In this document: positions 52,652 to 62,618 of the stretch, piece after piece | How the letters are laid out: every line of letters starts with the position of its first letter | How positions within the stretch are numbered: position 1 is the stretch's first letter | NCBI GenBank assembly: GCA_963169455.1 | Contig: CAUJDW010000099.1 | Location: 33,556-97,555 of the forward strand | Source: Bacteroidota bacterium | Lineage (GTDB): Bacteria > Bacteroidota > Bacteroidia > Chitinophagales > Saprospiraceae | DNA length: 64,000 nucleotides | Direction: 5' to 3' | Made by a program: the position numbers and the translations under genes | Notes under the pieces: generated by a model | The model's input: the letters and a program-made list of their open reading frames with translations, nothing else | What the model was told of the DNA's origin: nothing | The model's database searches: none

Positions 52652-53935
52652 CTACAGAAAAACATGAGCCTGCAGGCGGATTTGCCGGATGTCCTGCGGC
52701 TCGCCATTGGCGTCAAAGCCGCCTTCTCTGAGGTCGCCGTATATACTGTGATACTCCAGGGTCAGCTTGGCGCTGTGCCCGTTGATGAAGTAGTTCAGGC
52801 CGATGTCCAGCGACCCGGACGGGCCGGTAAACCCTTCGTAATCGGCGGCTTGCAGCGCCAGGTAGGGCATAAAACGCGAATGGGGGAACCTGTATGCAAG
52901 CTGGCCGTAGAAAGCGCTGCCCGTGCCGGCCCAGCGGCTGACGTAGTTCTCGCCATAGTTGAAGTTCATGAATGCGGCGTAGGCATGGAAACAGTCATCG
53001 CCGGCCAGGGGCAGGTCCAGGAAGGCGTCCACGGCGAGGTGGGTGACGTTTTCATGCCCTCCGGTAATATTGTTGTACATGCCGTCGGGATGGGCGAAGA
53101 AGCCGGCGCCCAGGGCGAATACCTTTTTGTCGCCGAGGTAACTGCCAACGTTGAAGGGCAGTTTGATGGACTCCTTGTCCAGGAAGTTGAAGCGGAAGTA
53201 GCCTTCGATGATCGTATTGCCGGTCAGATCCCCGTTTCTGTCGGGTTTGGCGAAGCCGTCGTAAGTCAGCCCGCTGTCCCTGGTTCCGCGGTCGGCCTGG
53301 TAGCCGTTGCGGCCCGGGTTGTTGATGGCCAGCCGGTAGTCGAGGCGGCCCAGCTGGCCCTTGGCGTAAACGCCCAGGTGGCGGGCAAACTGGTCGGTGA
53401 CGGCCAGGGAGTGCCAGGAGATAAAGGGGCGGGACTGGTCCAGCGTCAGAAAGTTCAGCGTGCTCTGGCTGGCCAGGCGGTTGAGCCCTTTCCAGTAGTG
53501 CAGGCCGGCCCCGATGTGAAGGGCCTCGTCTCTCGACACCTTGAACTCCGTCCAGGCGTCGTGCAGGAACAACTGGGCGGGGTCGGCGCCGGTGTTGTTG
53601 CCCAGCGGGGAGAGGTTGTCGGGCGTGAGGTTGTTCAGCCCGAAATGCGTCAGGATCAGAAAACGGGGGGATACCTGCGCGTATGCCAGAACGCGCGAAC
53701 GCCGGGCTATCGTCGTCAGGCGCAGGCCGGCATCCTCGATGGCGAGGTTGTTGGTCTGCACCCACTGCTGGTGCCAGAGCAGGAAGCGGATATACTTGGA
53801 CCCGTCTTCCGAGAGCTTGATCACCAGCGGTTTGTAGGAATGGTCAACCTCTGGTTTTTGGGCCTCCTGGGCGCTCGCTGTCCCCGTCAGCATTGCGAAA
53901 AATAGGAGTAACCGGAGCAGTCGTTTTTCGTTCAT
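52652..53935 (-). CDS. Outer membrane porin-like protein
   Basis: 427 residues. Signal peptide ending in TASA, then alternating amphipathic strands (YIRFLLWHQQWVQTNN, VLAYAQVSPRFLILTHFG, ...) to the terminal IRQIRLQAHVFL. Matches the general shape of Bacteroidota phosphate-selective-porin-like barrels (about 14-16 strands). Position upstream of the symporter suggests it carries the same small carboxylates across the outer membrane; that is inference. Confidence 0.75.
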   Translation of the reverse strand: MNEKRLLRLLLFFAMLTGTASAQEAQKPEVDHSYKPLVIKLSEDGSKYIRFLLWHQQWVQTNNLAIEDAGLRLTTIARRSRVLAYAQVSPRFLILTHFGLNNLTPDNLSPLGNNTGADPAQLFLHDAWTEFKVSRDEALHIGAGLHYWKGLNRLASQSTLNFLTLDQSRPFISWHSLAVTDQFARHLGVYAKGQLGRLDYRLAINNPGRNGYQADRGTRDSGLTYDGFAKPDRNGDLTGNTIIEGYFRFNFLDKESIKLPFNVGSYLGDKKVFALGAGFFAHPDGMYNNITGGHENVTHLAVDAFLDLPLAGDDCFHAYAAFMNFNYGENYVSRWAGTGSAFYGQLAYRFPHSRFMPYLALQAADYEGFTGPSGSLDIGLNYFINGHSAKLTLEYHSIYGDLREGGFDANGEPQDIRQIRLQAHVFL

Positions 53936-54182
53936 GCCTTTTTGTTTTTTGGATCGTGAGGCTGAGTTTTCCGGCGCATTCTCCAGCTTGCGGCAGCTAA
54001 AATATATAGCTATCTATATATCTAAAAGTTTTTCTTTGAAAAAATTTCTCCCGGGCGGAATATTGTATCATTACCCGCCGGAAAGGCCCGGGTTTTATAC
54101 CGGCCTGCGCGCTTTTGGGCAAAGCGGGTTTGGGCGCGCCGACAGTGCGCCTGCCTCCGGCCTCAGATGGGCCGCCCGGGCC

Positions 54183-54476
54183 TCAGATAACCTTGATTAG
54201 CGTTTTGATGATCTCGTAGTACTCGTTCTTGCTGAGTGAGTAGAGGGAATTCTTGCCGTCGCGCTCGACGTACACGACGTCTTTGCTTTTCAGGATGCGC
54301 AGGTGGTGGGAAGCGATGGCCTGTTCGATCTTCAGTTGGCTGTAAATATCGGTAACCGTCATTTGCCCGTTGTTGAACAGCAGGTCGATCATGGCGATCC
54401 GGATGGGGTGGGCAATAGCGCGCAGGGTTTCAGTGGAGTCTTCCAGGAAATTGTTGTTGAAATGCGTCTTCATCAT
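54183..54476 (-). CDS. ArsR-type winged-helix regulator
   Basis: 97 residues from the ATG at 54476 (a second ATG follows directly). The longer frame extends into the palindromic operator and is rejected. Winged helix with IAHPIRIAMIDLLFNNG and recognition helix QAIASHHLRILKSKDVV. No cysteine or histidine cluster of the metal-sensing ArsR types is present, so it probably senses something else, perhaps redox state or a metabolite. Divergent from the DUF294 gene with a palindrome between; likely regulates it and possibly the acetate genes. Confidence 0.82.
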   Translation of the reverse strand: MMKTHFNNNFLEDSTETLRAIAHPIRIAMIDLLFNNGQMTVTDIYSQLKIEQAIASHHLRILKSKDVVYVERDGKNSLYSLSKNEYYEIIKTLIKVI

Positions 54477-54500
54477 CCCTGCTTCTTGAACTTTCGATAA

Positions 54501-54508
54501 CAAATATA
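54501..54508 (-). promoter_or_regulatory. Possible -7 box of the ArsR-type gene
   Basis: TATATTTG on the minus strand, 24 bp before the start codon; no clear TTG at -33. Confidence 0.35.
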
Positions 54509-54517
54509 AACATCTAT

Positions 54518-54545
54518 TTGCATAAATATATCGATATTTATGCAA
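54518..54545. promoter_or_regulatory. 28-bp palindromic operator between ArsR-type and DUF294 genes
   Basis: Arms TTGCATAAATAT and ATATTTATGCAA are perfect complements around ATCG. Located in the divergent promoter region, 28 bp before the DUF294 ATG. Confidence 0.65.
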
Positions 54546-54573
54546 AAATTCCGCTCATGGAATTTTGGCGCTT

Positions 54574-56508
54574 ATGGAAAACACGATACCGCATCGGGTT
54601 TGCGATTTTCTGAAAGGCTTCCCACCTTTCAACCTCTTGAGCCGGGACGTGCTGCTTGGCATTGCCGGCCGGGTTGTGGTGCGCTATTGCCGCCCGGAAG
54701 AGGCCATTTTCCGGCAGGGCGATGCGCCCGGAAGTTATTTTTATGTCGTCCGGGAAGGAGCGGTGAAACTGTTCCGCGAGGAGGACGGGGAAACCATTCT
54801 CGTCGATCAGTGCGATGAAGGCGGGCTCTTCGGCCTGCGCCCCCTGCTGGCTGGCGGCCCTTACGCCCTTACGGCCAGGGCGTCGGAAGAGGCCTTGTTA
54901 TACGCCGTCAGGGTGGACAGCTTCCGGGAGGTCATGGAAACTGACCCCGGCGCGGCTTTTTACCTGGCCAGCAGCTTCGCGGCCAGCGCCGGCGAGCGCT
55001 ACCGGGGGCGCAAGGGCAGCCTTTTTCCGGAAAAGGACAAACTGGCCGCAAACCAGTTCCCCCTGCTGGAAGTGCTGTCGCTGGAGCGGAGCAAAGAGCC
55101 CGTCACCTGCCCCCCGGGCCTGCCGGTCCGCGAAGCGGCGGGCATCATGGCCGCCCGCGAGGTGGGGTCCATCATAATTGTGGATGAGCATTTTGCGCCC
55201 CTGGGCATCGCGACCGACAAAGACCTCCGGAACAAGGTGGCCACGGGCCTGGTAGGGCTCCATGAGCCGGTGGAGGCCATTATGTCGAGCCCGGTAATAA
55301 GCGTGCCGCCCGACATCACGGTGGCCGGCGTGCAAATCGAAATGGTCAGGCGCCGCATCAGCCACCTTTGTATCACCGAAGACGGAACCGACGGCTCGAA
55401 AGTCCTTGGAGTGCTGTCGGAGCACGACCTCATGGTCATGCAGGGCAACAACCCGGCCATCCTGGTGCGCGAAGTACGCCGCTGCAGGGACGCCGAAGGC
55501 CTGCGCGAGCTGCGCGAGCGCTCGGAGGAACTGCTGAAAAAATACCTCTACCAGGAAGTGTCCATTTCCTTCATCTCCACCTTCATGACGGAGGTTAATG
55601 ACGAGATCATCAGGCGCGCTGTACAACTCGGCGAAGCGGAAATGGAAGCGGAGGGCCGGCTGAAGCCGCAGGCCGCCTACTGTTGGCTTGCCCTGGGCAG
55701 CGGGGGGCGCGGGGAACAACTGCTGCGCACCGACCAGGACAGCGCCCTGATCTTTGAAAATGTTCCGGAGGAAGATAAAGAACGCACCAGGGCTTACTTC
55801 CTGGCGCTGGCGGGAAAAGTGACGCAGATGCTCCATCGGGCCGGCTTCGAATACTGCCCCGGCGATATGATGGCCAGCAACCCCAGCTGGTGCCTGTCGC
55901 TGGACGAGTGGAAAAAGCAGTTTTCCGGCTGGATATTCGAACCCGCCCCCAAAGCCGTCATGATGTGCACCGTCTTTTTTGACTTTCGCCCGGTTTTCGG
56001 GCTGGAGCCCCTTTCCGAACTGCTGTCCCGCCACATTTTCGACGCGATTCAGGAACAGTCTGTTTTTCTGAATTTTCTGGCCAGAGACGCCATTCAGAAT
56101 CCGCCGCCCCTGACTTTTTTCCGCAACTTCGTGGTGGAGAGCAGCGGGGAGCACAAAAACGAGTTCGACATCAAATCGCGGGCCATGATGCCGCTGGCCG
56201 ACGCCGCCCGGGTGCTCATCCTGAATGCCGGGATCGCCGGGGTCAACAATACTTTCCGTCGCTTCGAAAAGCTGGCCGAACTGGAGCCGGCCAACGGGGA
56301 TTTGTACGAACAGGCCGCCGACGCCTACGAACTGCTCATGCGCTACCGCGCGCTGCAGGGCCTGAAGAACCAGGGCCCGGGCCGTTATTTCAGCCCATCC
56401 GAACTGACGAGGATGGAGCGCCTCAACCTGCGCAACAGCTTTCAGCCGATCAAAAGCCTGCAGTCGCTGCTGCGCACGCGCTTCCAGTTGTCCTTTTTGG
56501 GGGGGTGA
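54574..56508 (+). CDS. cNMP-binding / CBS / DUF294 nucleotidyltransferase-like signalling protein
   Basis: 644 residues from the ATG at 54574; a TTG 9 bp upstream is possible. Order: cyclic-nucleotide-binding domain about 1-130 (IFRQGDAPGSYFYVVREGAVKLF), CBS pair about 175-300, DUF294 nucleotidyltransferase domain about 310-470 with GSGGRGEQLLRTDQDSALIF, and DUF294_C to the end. In Proteobacteria this gene and the following exonuclease gene lie with acs/actP, where it is thought to couple cyclic-nucleotide state to acetate uptake. It could respond to cAMP from the cyclase at 988. Confidence 0.88.
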   Translation: MENTIPHRVCDFLKGFPPFNLLSRDVLLGIAGRVVVRYCRPEEAIFRQGDAPGSYFYVVREGAVKLFREEDGETILVDQCDEGGLFGLRPLLAGGPYALTARASEEALLYAVRVDSFREVMETDPGAAFYLASSFAASAGERYRGRKGSLFPEKDKLAANQFPLLEVLSLERSKEPVTCPPGLPVREAAGIMAAREVGSIIIVDEHFAPLGIATDKDLRNKVATGLVGLHEPVEAIMSSPVISVPPDITVAGVQIEMVRRRISHLCITEDGTDGSKVLGVLSEHDLMVMQGNNPAILVREVRRCRDAEGLRELRERSEELLKKYLYQEVSISFISTFMTEVNDEIIRRAVQLGEAEMEAEGRLKPQAAYCWLALGSGGRGEQLLRTDQDSALIFENVPEEDKERTRAYFLALAGKVTQMLHRAGFEYCPGDMMASNPSWCLSLDEWKKQFSGWIFEPAPKAVMMCTVFFDFRPVFGLEPLSELLSRHIFDAIQEQSVFLNFLARDAIQNPPPLTFFRNFVVESSGEHKNEFDIKSRAMMPLADAARVLILNAGIAGVNNTFRRFEKLAELEPANGDLYEQAADAYELLMRYRALQGLKNQGPGRYFSPSELTRMERLNLRNSFQPIKSLQSLLRTRFQLSFLGG

Positions 56509-56591
56509 GCGCTTCCGGCTGACGGCCTCGGGTTTCCCGGCGCCGGGCAGGCAAAGCAGGAGCCGTTTACCGGCAGCCAACAAAGTGAACC

Positions 56592-57266
56592 ATGGATTTC
56601 AACTTTTTCAGAAAGAAATACCGGCCCCGGGCAGGCAGCCCGGATTACTGGAGAGACTACCTGGCTTGTTTTGGCCATGCTTACGGCAGGCGCAGCCCGC
56701 TCGATGAAGTGCGCTTTGTCGTTTTCGATACCGAGGCTACAGGGCTGGACATCCGGAAAGGCCACCTTTTGTCTCTTGGGGCGGTTAGCGTGTCGGGATG
56801 GCAGATCAGCCTGGAGGACAGCCTTGAATTATATATCCGGCAGGATTATGCGCCTGTTGAGGCGGCGATAGCGGTGCACGGCATACTGCCCGGCGGCAGG
56901 CAGGGGAGCCTCAGCGAGGAAGAAGCCGTCATCCGTTTCCTGGCTTACTGCCGGCATGCCGTGCTCGTGGGCCATCACATCGATTTTGATGCCGGCCTGA
57001 TAAACAAAAGCCTTTACAAAATGACGGGCGGCAAGCTGCTGAACAAACGGCTCGACACGGCGGCCCTGGCCCTGCGGCTGGCCGGCCCGGGCCAGGTGCG
57101 CCAGCAGGGCGCTTTCAGCCTGGACAACCTCTGCCGCCAATACCACATTCCCATGAGTGACCGCCATACGGCGGCCGGCGACGCCTTCATCACCGCCATC
57201 CTGTTCCTGAAATTGCTGGCGCGCCTGGAAAAAAGGGGGGTGAGAACGCTGGGCCGCCTGCTGTAA
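56592..57266 (+). CDS. DnaQ-like 3'-5' exonuclease
   Basis: 224 residues. DEDDh motifs: FDTEATG (Asp and Glu, about 46-52), HHIDFDAGL (Asp), and HTAAGDAF (His and Asp). About 40 extra residues precede the exonuclease fold. 83 bp after the DUF294 gene on the same strand; the pair often travels together near acs, a link of unknown meaning. DNA-repair or RNA-processing role unclear. Confidence 0.87.
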   Translation: MDFNFFRKKYRPRAGSPDYWRDYLACFGHAYGRRSPLDEVRFVVFDTEATGLDIRKGHLLSLGAVSVSGWQISLEDSLELYIRQDYAPVEAAIAVHGILPGGRQGSLSEEEAVIRFLAYCRHAVLVGHHIDFDAGLINKSLYKMTGGKLLNKRLDTAALALRLAGPGQVRQQGAFSLDNLCRQYHIPMSDRHTAAGDAFITAILFLKLLARLEKRGVRTLGRLL

Positions 57267-57324
57267 TACAGATCGGCGAAACCCTTTCACTGCATTTCCT
57301 TTTTTCGTATTTTCGCCCGCCATA

Positions 57325-58146
57325 ATGTCGAAAAGCCCAAAAATGAAACTTCTGTATTGTACGACTGCTGTTTTACTGGCCCTGGCCCTGATGCAGGCCT
57401 GTAAAAACCGGCCCGGAGGCGAAACCGCCGCTTCCGGCGCTGATGCGATGGAAACGCTGGCCTTTGAGGGGCGGGAATTCTTCCGCCAATCGCCTTCCTG
57501 CGAAGCCGACACCAACCGCTGCGCCAGGGTGTCGGCCCGCTATCCCATGGCCGTGGCCGGCCCGCCGGAGGCCGTGCGGCGCATAAACGACACCCTCGAC
57601 ACCTACGTCCGCCTGTCGCTCGCCGTTTTTGCCCTTTCGCCCGAAGAGATGCCGGAAACCCTTGATGAGATCGCCGCTGATTTCATCAGGGAGTACGAGG
57701 CGGTGACCACTGAAGAAGCGGATTTCGTTACGCCATGGTCGGCGGAACTCGAAGGCAGGGTCCTTTATCAGTCTGAAGAAGCCGTTTCCGTTCAATTATC
57801 CACTTTTTCCTTCGCCGGCGGGGCCCACCCCAATTACTTTACTTTTCTGTTTACCTTTGACCCCGCCACCGGCCGGCGGCTCAGCCTTGCCGATGTCATC
57901 AGGGATACGCTGGGGCTCAGGCCGCTGGCAGAAGAGGGGTTCCGCGAAGCAAGGGAGCTCGGCGCCGGTGAAAGCCTTCAGGAAACCGGCTTTTTCTGGG
58001 GCGAGGATTTCCTCTTTCCCGAAAACTGGGCGGTGACGGCAGAGGGGCTGTATTTTTTCTACAACCCCTACGAAGTGGCGGCTTATGTGATGGGGCCCAC
58101 CGAATTCACCATCCCCAGGGAGCGGCTGCCGGGCCTTCTGAAGTGA
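57325..58146 (+). CDS. DUF3298/DUF4163-type lipoprotein
   Basis: 273 residues. Lipoprotein signal MKLLYCTTAVLLALALMQAC (from the ATG at 57343, an alternative start; an ATG at 57325 adds six residues). The GAHPNYFTFLFTFDPATGRRLSLADVI stretch is the DUF3298 hallmark seen in anti-sigma-like and PdaC proteins, and the N-terminal half resembles DUF4163. Periplasmic or outer-membrane-attached; function unknown. Confidence 0.75.
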   Translation: MSKSPKMKLLYCTTAVLLALALMQACKNRPGGETAASGADAMETLAFEGREFFRQSPSCEADTNRCARVSARYPMAVAGPPEAVRRINDTLDTYVRLSLAVFALSPEEMPETLDEIAADFIREYEAVTTEEADFVTPWSAELEGRVLYQSEEAVSVQLSTFSFAGGAHPNYFTFLFTFDPATGRRLSLADVIRDTLGLRPLAEEGFREARELGAGESLQETGFFWGEDFLFPENWAVTAEGLYFFYNPYEVAAYVMGPTEFTIPRERLPGLLK

Positions 58147-58184
58147 CTTAAAATTGATTTCAGCAAAACTTTAAATATAATCCG

Positions 58185-58691
58185 ATGAAATACTTCATGA
58201 TCGTGCTTTTTCTGGCCGCCGGGCTGTTCGCCTGTAAAAATGACGGCCAGGATACTGCTTCGGAAGCCGGGGCGGATAGCCTCGCCACTGCTCAGGCGCA
58301 GCCTTCCGGCCAGGTATCGCAGGGGGGCAACCGCTCCAACTTCAAATTCCCCGACATCGAAGGCCTGGCCTGGAAGCTTTCGGAATACGAATACCAGGGT
58401 GAGGAATATCCTCCTTTCGACAATAGCCTGCTGACGCTGCGGATCGAAGGCGATAAAGCCAGCGGCAATGGCGGCTGCAATGATTTCCAGGGTTCGGTGT
58501 CCCTGAAGGAAAACGGCTCCGTTTCCTTCTCCAATATCACAAAAACCGAAATGCGGTGCGCCAACCGCATGACCCAGGAGGTGCGCTTCTTCGAAATCCT
58601 GGAATCCGTCAACGCCTACGAAGTCAACATGGTGTTCCTGAAACTCAGCGGCCCCAAGGGTAAGCTGACTTTCCGCAATGACAACAAATAG
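58185..58691 (+). CDS. META-domain lipoprotein (HslJ-like)
   Basis: 168 residues. Lipoprotein signal ending in GLFAC (Cys about 17), a low-complexity linker, then the META domain (about 60-165) with GNGGCNDFQGSVSL, KTEMRCANRM and ETEMRFFEIL-like stretches. The family is linked to heat-shock and antibiotic stress responses in the periplasm. Starts 38 bp after the previous lipoprotein gene. Confidence 0.82.
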   Translation: MKYFMIVLFLAAGLFACKNDGQDTASEAGADSLATAQAQPSGQVSQGGNRSNFKFPDIEGLAWKLSEYEYQGEEYPPFDNSLLTLRIEGDKASGNGGCNDFQGSVSLKENGSVSFSNITKTEMRCANRMTQEVRFFEILESVNAYEVNMVFLKLSGPKGKLTFRNDNK

Positions 58692-58699
58692 CCGGGAGG

Positions 58700-60388
58700 A
58701 TGCGCGGGTGGAATCCGGGGAGTTACGCCTTCTGGGGCCTGAGTTTCTTGTGGCTGGCCGTCAACCTCTTCCAGGCGGCCTTCACGGAGCTGGACCCCGA
58801 TGAGGCCTACTACCGGATGTATGCCCGGGAGCTCGACTGGGGATATTTCGACCACCCTCCGGCGGTAGCCGTGATGATCCGCCTGGGCATGGCTGTGGCT
58901 CCCGGCGAGCTGGGCGTGCGGATCGGCTTTGCACTGCTTCAGCTGGGTTTCCTTTATTTCATCTGGCTGCTGGCGGGCCGCCCCACGGGCCGGCGGGAAG
59001 CGGTGGCGCTGCTGGCGCTGCTGGCGGCCATGCCCATGTTGCAGGCCTACGGCTTCGTGGCCACCCCCGACGGGCCGTTGCTGTTCTTCGCCGCGCTTTT
59101 TTTCTACCTGTACCGGCAGTATCTTCACCACAATGGCGCTTTGCACTATGCATTGCTGCTAGGCGCGGGCATGGCGGCCCTGCTCTACAGCAAATACCAC
59201 GGGGTGCTGCTCATTTTTTTTATCCTGCTGTCGAATCTGAAGTTGCTGCGCCAGCCCGGCTTCTGGCTGGCCTCGGCCTTCGGCTTTCTGCTGTTTTTGC
59301 CCCACCTGTACTGGCAGTACGCGCACGGATTCCCTTCTTTTCTCTACCACCTCAAAGGGCGGGATGACGCTTACGAGTTGAAATACACCCTGACATACCT
59401 GCTGAATCAGGCCGTGATCTTCAGCCCCCTTTTGTTTCCCCTCCTGATCCAGGCCCTACGCAGCAGGCCCGTCGGCGGGGAAATGGGGCGGGCTTTCTAT
59501 TTCACCATCTACGGCTTCTGGGCCTTTTTCTTTTACGCCTCCTTCAAGGGGCATGTCGAGCCCCAGTGGACGGCCGCCCTGAGTATTCCCCTGGTTTTGC
59601 TGCTTTACCAGCAGAGCCTGCGCTCGGAAAGTTTCGGGCGCTGGGTGCGTTTGCTTTCAGGCATCACCATTGCGCTCCTCCTGCTGGCGCGCACCGAACT
59701 GGCCTTCAACTGGACGGGCGCCAAAACGGAATTCAACCGCCGCCAGTGGGTGCACGAACTGCAAGCCGAAGCCGCGGGCATGCCCGTGCTGTTCCAGAAT
59801 TCCTACCGCGACGCTTCCAAATACGCCTTTTACGCCGGCGAAATGGCCTACACTTTTACCGATGTGGATTACCGCCGCAACCAGTTCGATATCTGGGACT
59901 GGGAAAAGGCCCTGCACAACCGGCGCGTCCTGATCGGAGGGCGCATGAGTTGGCTCTGCGGGGGCTGCCGCGAGCTGGAACTCACGCGGAAATCTTTTAA
60001 AATCCAGGTAGTTGACAGCCTGCAGGTGGCTCAGAAGGTGGCCATAGCGCCGCGGGGCGCCCTCCCCGCCTCCTGGCGCCCCGGGCAGGAGGTGTCCATC
60101 CCCCTGCTGTTGTCCAACCCCTATCCCCACGATATCCGCTTCGGCAAGGGCTCTCTGCCGCTTCAGCTGAGCGCGGTTTTTTACCAGGATGCCGTTGCCT
60201 GCTCCACGCCCCCGGCCCGCCTGTTTCCGGACGGCGCCCTGCTGCCTGCCGGTGATTCCATTGAAGTTGCCGCACAGTTCACCGTTCCCGATTCGCTCGG
60301 CGGCTCTTACCAGTTTGGCCTGGGCCTGCGGTGGGGCGGCCTGCCGCCTATGCTCAACAGCAGGCTGGTGGATGTGGATGTGGAGTGA
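58700..60388 (+). CDS. GT39-type integral membrane glycosyltransferase (ArnT/PMT family)
   Basis: 562 residues. Early acidic motif ELDPDEAYYRMYARELDWGY with the catalytic DE region of the PMT_2 family, then about 10-11 membrane segments (to about residue 340) and a soluble C-terminal domain (about 350-562). Transfers a sugar from a polyprenyl-phosphate donor to lipid or protein on the periplasmic side; acceptor unknown. Starts 8 bp after the META gene, so it may be co-transcribed. Confidence 0.85.
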   Translation: MRGWNPGSYAFWGLSFLWLAVNLFQAAFTELDPDEAYYRMYARELDWGYFDHPPAVAVMIRLGMAVAPGELGVRIGFALLQLGFLYFIWLLAGRPTGRREAVALLALLAAMPMLQAYGFVATPDGPLLFFAALFFYLYRQYLHHNGALHYALLLGAGMAALLYSKYHGVLLIFFILLSNLKLLRQPGFWLASAFGFLLFLPHLYWQYAHGFPSFLYHLKGRDDAYELKYTLTYLLNQAVIFSPLLFPLLIQALRSRPVGGEMGRAFYFTIYGFWAFFFYASFKGHVEPQWTAALSIPLVLLLYQQSLRSESFGRWVRLLSGITIALLLLARTELAFNWTGAKTEFNRRQWVHELQAEAAGMPVLFQNSYRDASKYAFYAGEMAYTFTDVDYRRNQFDIWDWEKALHNRRVLIGGRMSWLCGGCRELELTRKSFKIQVVDSLQVAQKVAIAPRGALPASWRPGQEVSIPLLLSNPYPHDIRFGKGSLPLQLSAVFYQDAVACSTPPARLFPDGALLPAGDSIEVAAQFTVPDSLGGSYQFGLGLRWGGLPPMLNSRLVDVDVE

Positions 60389-60426
60389 GCGCCCGGGAAA
60401 AAGCCCTGCAAACCCAGGAGGAGACA

Positions 60427-61260
60427 TTAAACACTTTCCTCCGGGTGCATGACCATCAGCGGCATGTTGGCGGCCAGGGCCATGCGTTTGGTTTCGCTGC
60501 GGTGCAGGATGCTCTGCCAGAAACTCCTGTGGCGGGTCACCATGACGGCCAGCCCGGCGCCGATCTTTTCGCCGTAATGGGCCAGGGCTTCGGCTACGCT
60601 CTCATCTTCCAGCTCGACGATATCGAAAGCGAAAGTGGGTTCTCCGCCTTCGAACAGCTCGCGGAAAAGGATTTCCAGGGCATTGCCCAATGGGCGGCCT
60701 TTCTCCTGCCTGACGTGGACGAAGTGCAGGTGGGCATTGAAATGCCCGTTGAAGCGGATGAGTTGCTCCAGCAGGGGTTCGTTGACGGACTCGTAATTGC
60801 TCGCGTAGAGGATGTGGCGGTATGGCGCGAATGCGGCGCCCTGGGGGATCAGCAGCACGGGGCAGCTGGCGCGCTGGGAAACGGAGGAGGAAACGCTGCC
60901 CAGCACCTTCTCCAGAATGCCGCTTTGCCCCTTGGCCCCCATGACGATCATGCTGTAGTTGGCGGAAACCACCGACAACTCGTCGGCCGGGAAGCCTACC
61001 ATGACCTGCTGTTCCAGGGGGCAGGGCAGAGGCTGGTTTTCTGCCGACAGCTCTTCCGTGAAGCTTTTGAGCATCTCCTGCCGGCTTTGCAAAAGTTCTA
61101 CCACCGGCGGGATAAAATCCGCTTCACCGGTCGTTTCCGGCAGAAAAACATGGGCTACTTCGATGGCGTCCGGCTTGAGCACTTCCGCCAGCTTCGCGGC
61201 GTAGCGGAAGGCATTGCGGGAGGCCTCGGAAAAGTCGGTAGGGACGAGGATCGTTTTCAT
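60427..61260 (-). CDS. Tandem-domain universal stress protein
   Basis: 277 residues from the ATG at 61260 (MKTILVPTDFSEASRNAF); the longer frame is rejected. First domain (about 1-145) with intact G-2x-G-9x-G-S (GAKGQSGILEKVLGS); second domain (about 150-277) degenerate. A third double Usp in the window besides those at 3399 and 4591. It lies downstream of ruvB on the same strand and converges with the glycosyltransferase gene. Confidence 0.88.
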   Translation of the reverse strand: MKTILVPTDFSEASRNAFRYAAKLAEVLKPDAIEVAHVFLPETTGEADFIPPVVELLQSRQEMLKSFTEELSAENQPLPCPLEQQVMVGFPADELSVVSANYSMIVMGAKGQSGILEKVLGSVSSSVSQRASCPVLLIPQGAAFAPYRHILYASNYESVNEPLLEQLIRFNGHFNAHLHFVHVRQEKGRPLGNALEILFRELFEGGEPTFAFDIVELEDESVAEALAHYGEKIGAGLAVMVTRHRSFWQSILHRSETKRMALAANMPLMVMHPEESV

Positions 61261-61355
61261 AGGGAAAGGATTGCAGCTTTTGGGCTCTGGGTAAAATAAG
61301 CAAAAAGCCTTTTTCCGGCTATGACGAAAATCACTGCCCGGGTAGTGGATTTGTT

Positions 61356-62393
61356 TCAATCCGCAACATCAAACAAGGTGCCCGCCCTGCCCGGGGGCAC
61401 GACGCCGAGGTGTTTATAGGCTTTTTCGGTGGCTTCGCGGCCCCGCGGGGTGCGCTGGATGTAGCCTTCCATGATGAGGAAGGGCTCGTGCACCTCTTCG
61501 ATGGTGCCGGCCTCTTCACCCACGGCCGTGGCGATGGTGGTGATGCCCACCGGCCCGCCCTTGAACTTGTGGATGATGGTGGACAGGATTTTGTTGTCCA
61601 TTTCGTCCAGCCCGCCTTCGTCCACATTCAGGGCGGAGAGCCCGAAGTGGGCGATTTCCAGGCCGATGGCGCCGTCGCCCTTGACCTGGGCGAAATCCCG
61701 GATACGGCGCAGCAGGGCGTTGGCGATGCGCGGCGTGCCGCGGCTGCGGCGCGCGATCTCGGCCGCCCCCTCGTCCGTTATCGGCACTTTCAGGATGTTG
61801 GCCGAGCGGTGGATGATGCCCTTGAGCGTGGCGGCGTCGTAGTAGTCGAGGTGGCAGGTGATGCCGAAGCGGGCGCGCATAGGGGCGGTGAGCAGGCCCA
61901 TGCGGGTGGTGGCGCCGACCAGCGTAAAGGGGTTGAGGTTGATCTGTATGCTTCGGGCATTGGGGCCGCTGTCGATCATGATGTCGATCCGGAAGTCCTC
62001 CATGGCGGAGTATAGGTATTCCTCGACCACCGTATTGAGGCGGTGGATTTCGTCGATGAACAACACGTCGCCCTCATCCAGGTTGGTGAGCAGCCCGGCC
62101 AGGTCGCCCGGTTTTTCCAGCACGGGGCCGGAGGACATCTTCAGGCCGGCGCCCAGTTCAAAGGCGATGATGTGGGAAAGGGTGGTCTTGCCCAGCCCCG
62201 GCGGGCCGTGCAGCAGCACGTGGTCGAGGGCTTCGCCCCGCAGCCTGGCAGCCTGGATGAAAACGCGCAGGTTCTCCACGATCCTGGCCTGGCCGCTGAA
62301 TTCCTCCAGCGCCCTGGGCCGCAGGGCCTGTTCGATCTGCTGCTCCTCCGTGCCCATTCTCTTTCCGCTCGGATCCAGGTTTGGGTTCTGCAT
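61356..62393 (-). CDS. ruvB: Holliday junction branch migration DNA helicase
   Basis: 345 residues from the ATG at 62393 ([18 protein letters not shown]), which matches the normal RuvB start; a 15-residue longer frame is rejected. Walker [14 protein letters not shown], Walker B FIDEIHRL, sensor [10 protein letters not shown], Arg finger region [11 protein letters not shown], and a C-terminal winged helix. Hexameric motor of the RuvAB complex. Stands alone here without ruvA. Confidence 0.95.
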   Translation of the reverse strand: MQNPNLDPSGKRMGTEEQQIEQALRPRALEEFSGQARIVENLRVFIQAARLRGEALDHVLLHGPPGLGKTTLSHIIAFELGAGLKMSSGPVLEKPGDLAGLLTNLDEGDVLFIDEIHRLNTVVEEYLYSAMEDFRIDIMIDSGPNARSIQINLNPFTLVGATTRMGLLTAPMRARFGITCHLDYYDAATLKGIIHRSANILKVPITDEGAAEIARRSRGTPRIANALLRRIRDFAQVKGDGAIGLEIAHFGLSALNVDEGGLDEMDNKILSTIIHKFKGGPVGITTIATAVGEEAGTIEEVHEPFLIMEGYIQRTPRGREATEKAYKHLGVVPPGRAGTLFDVAD

Positions 62394-62504
62394 AAGCTTC
62401 TTGCTGCTGTATGGATCAAAGTTAAAAGGATTTCCCAAAAATAGGCCTTCCCCGGGGCCAAGCCTTTTTGATTTTCAATTTTTCCTCCTGCAACGATAAA
62501 TTTT

Positions 62505-62512
62505 TACCTTTG
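62505..62512 (+). promoter_or_regulatory. Possible -7 box of the icd gene
   Basis: TACCTTTG, 106 bp before the ATG, fits TAnnTTTG, but I see no TTG at -33. Confidence 0.35.
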
Positions 62513-62618
62513 TGCTGCTTTTGAAAAAGGGGCGGCTGGCCAGGCTCCGCGGAAGCGCTCCCGACTGCCCCCAGGCCCATGCATACTGATCCTAAATAAT
62601 AAAAACAAGACCAATACA

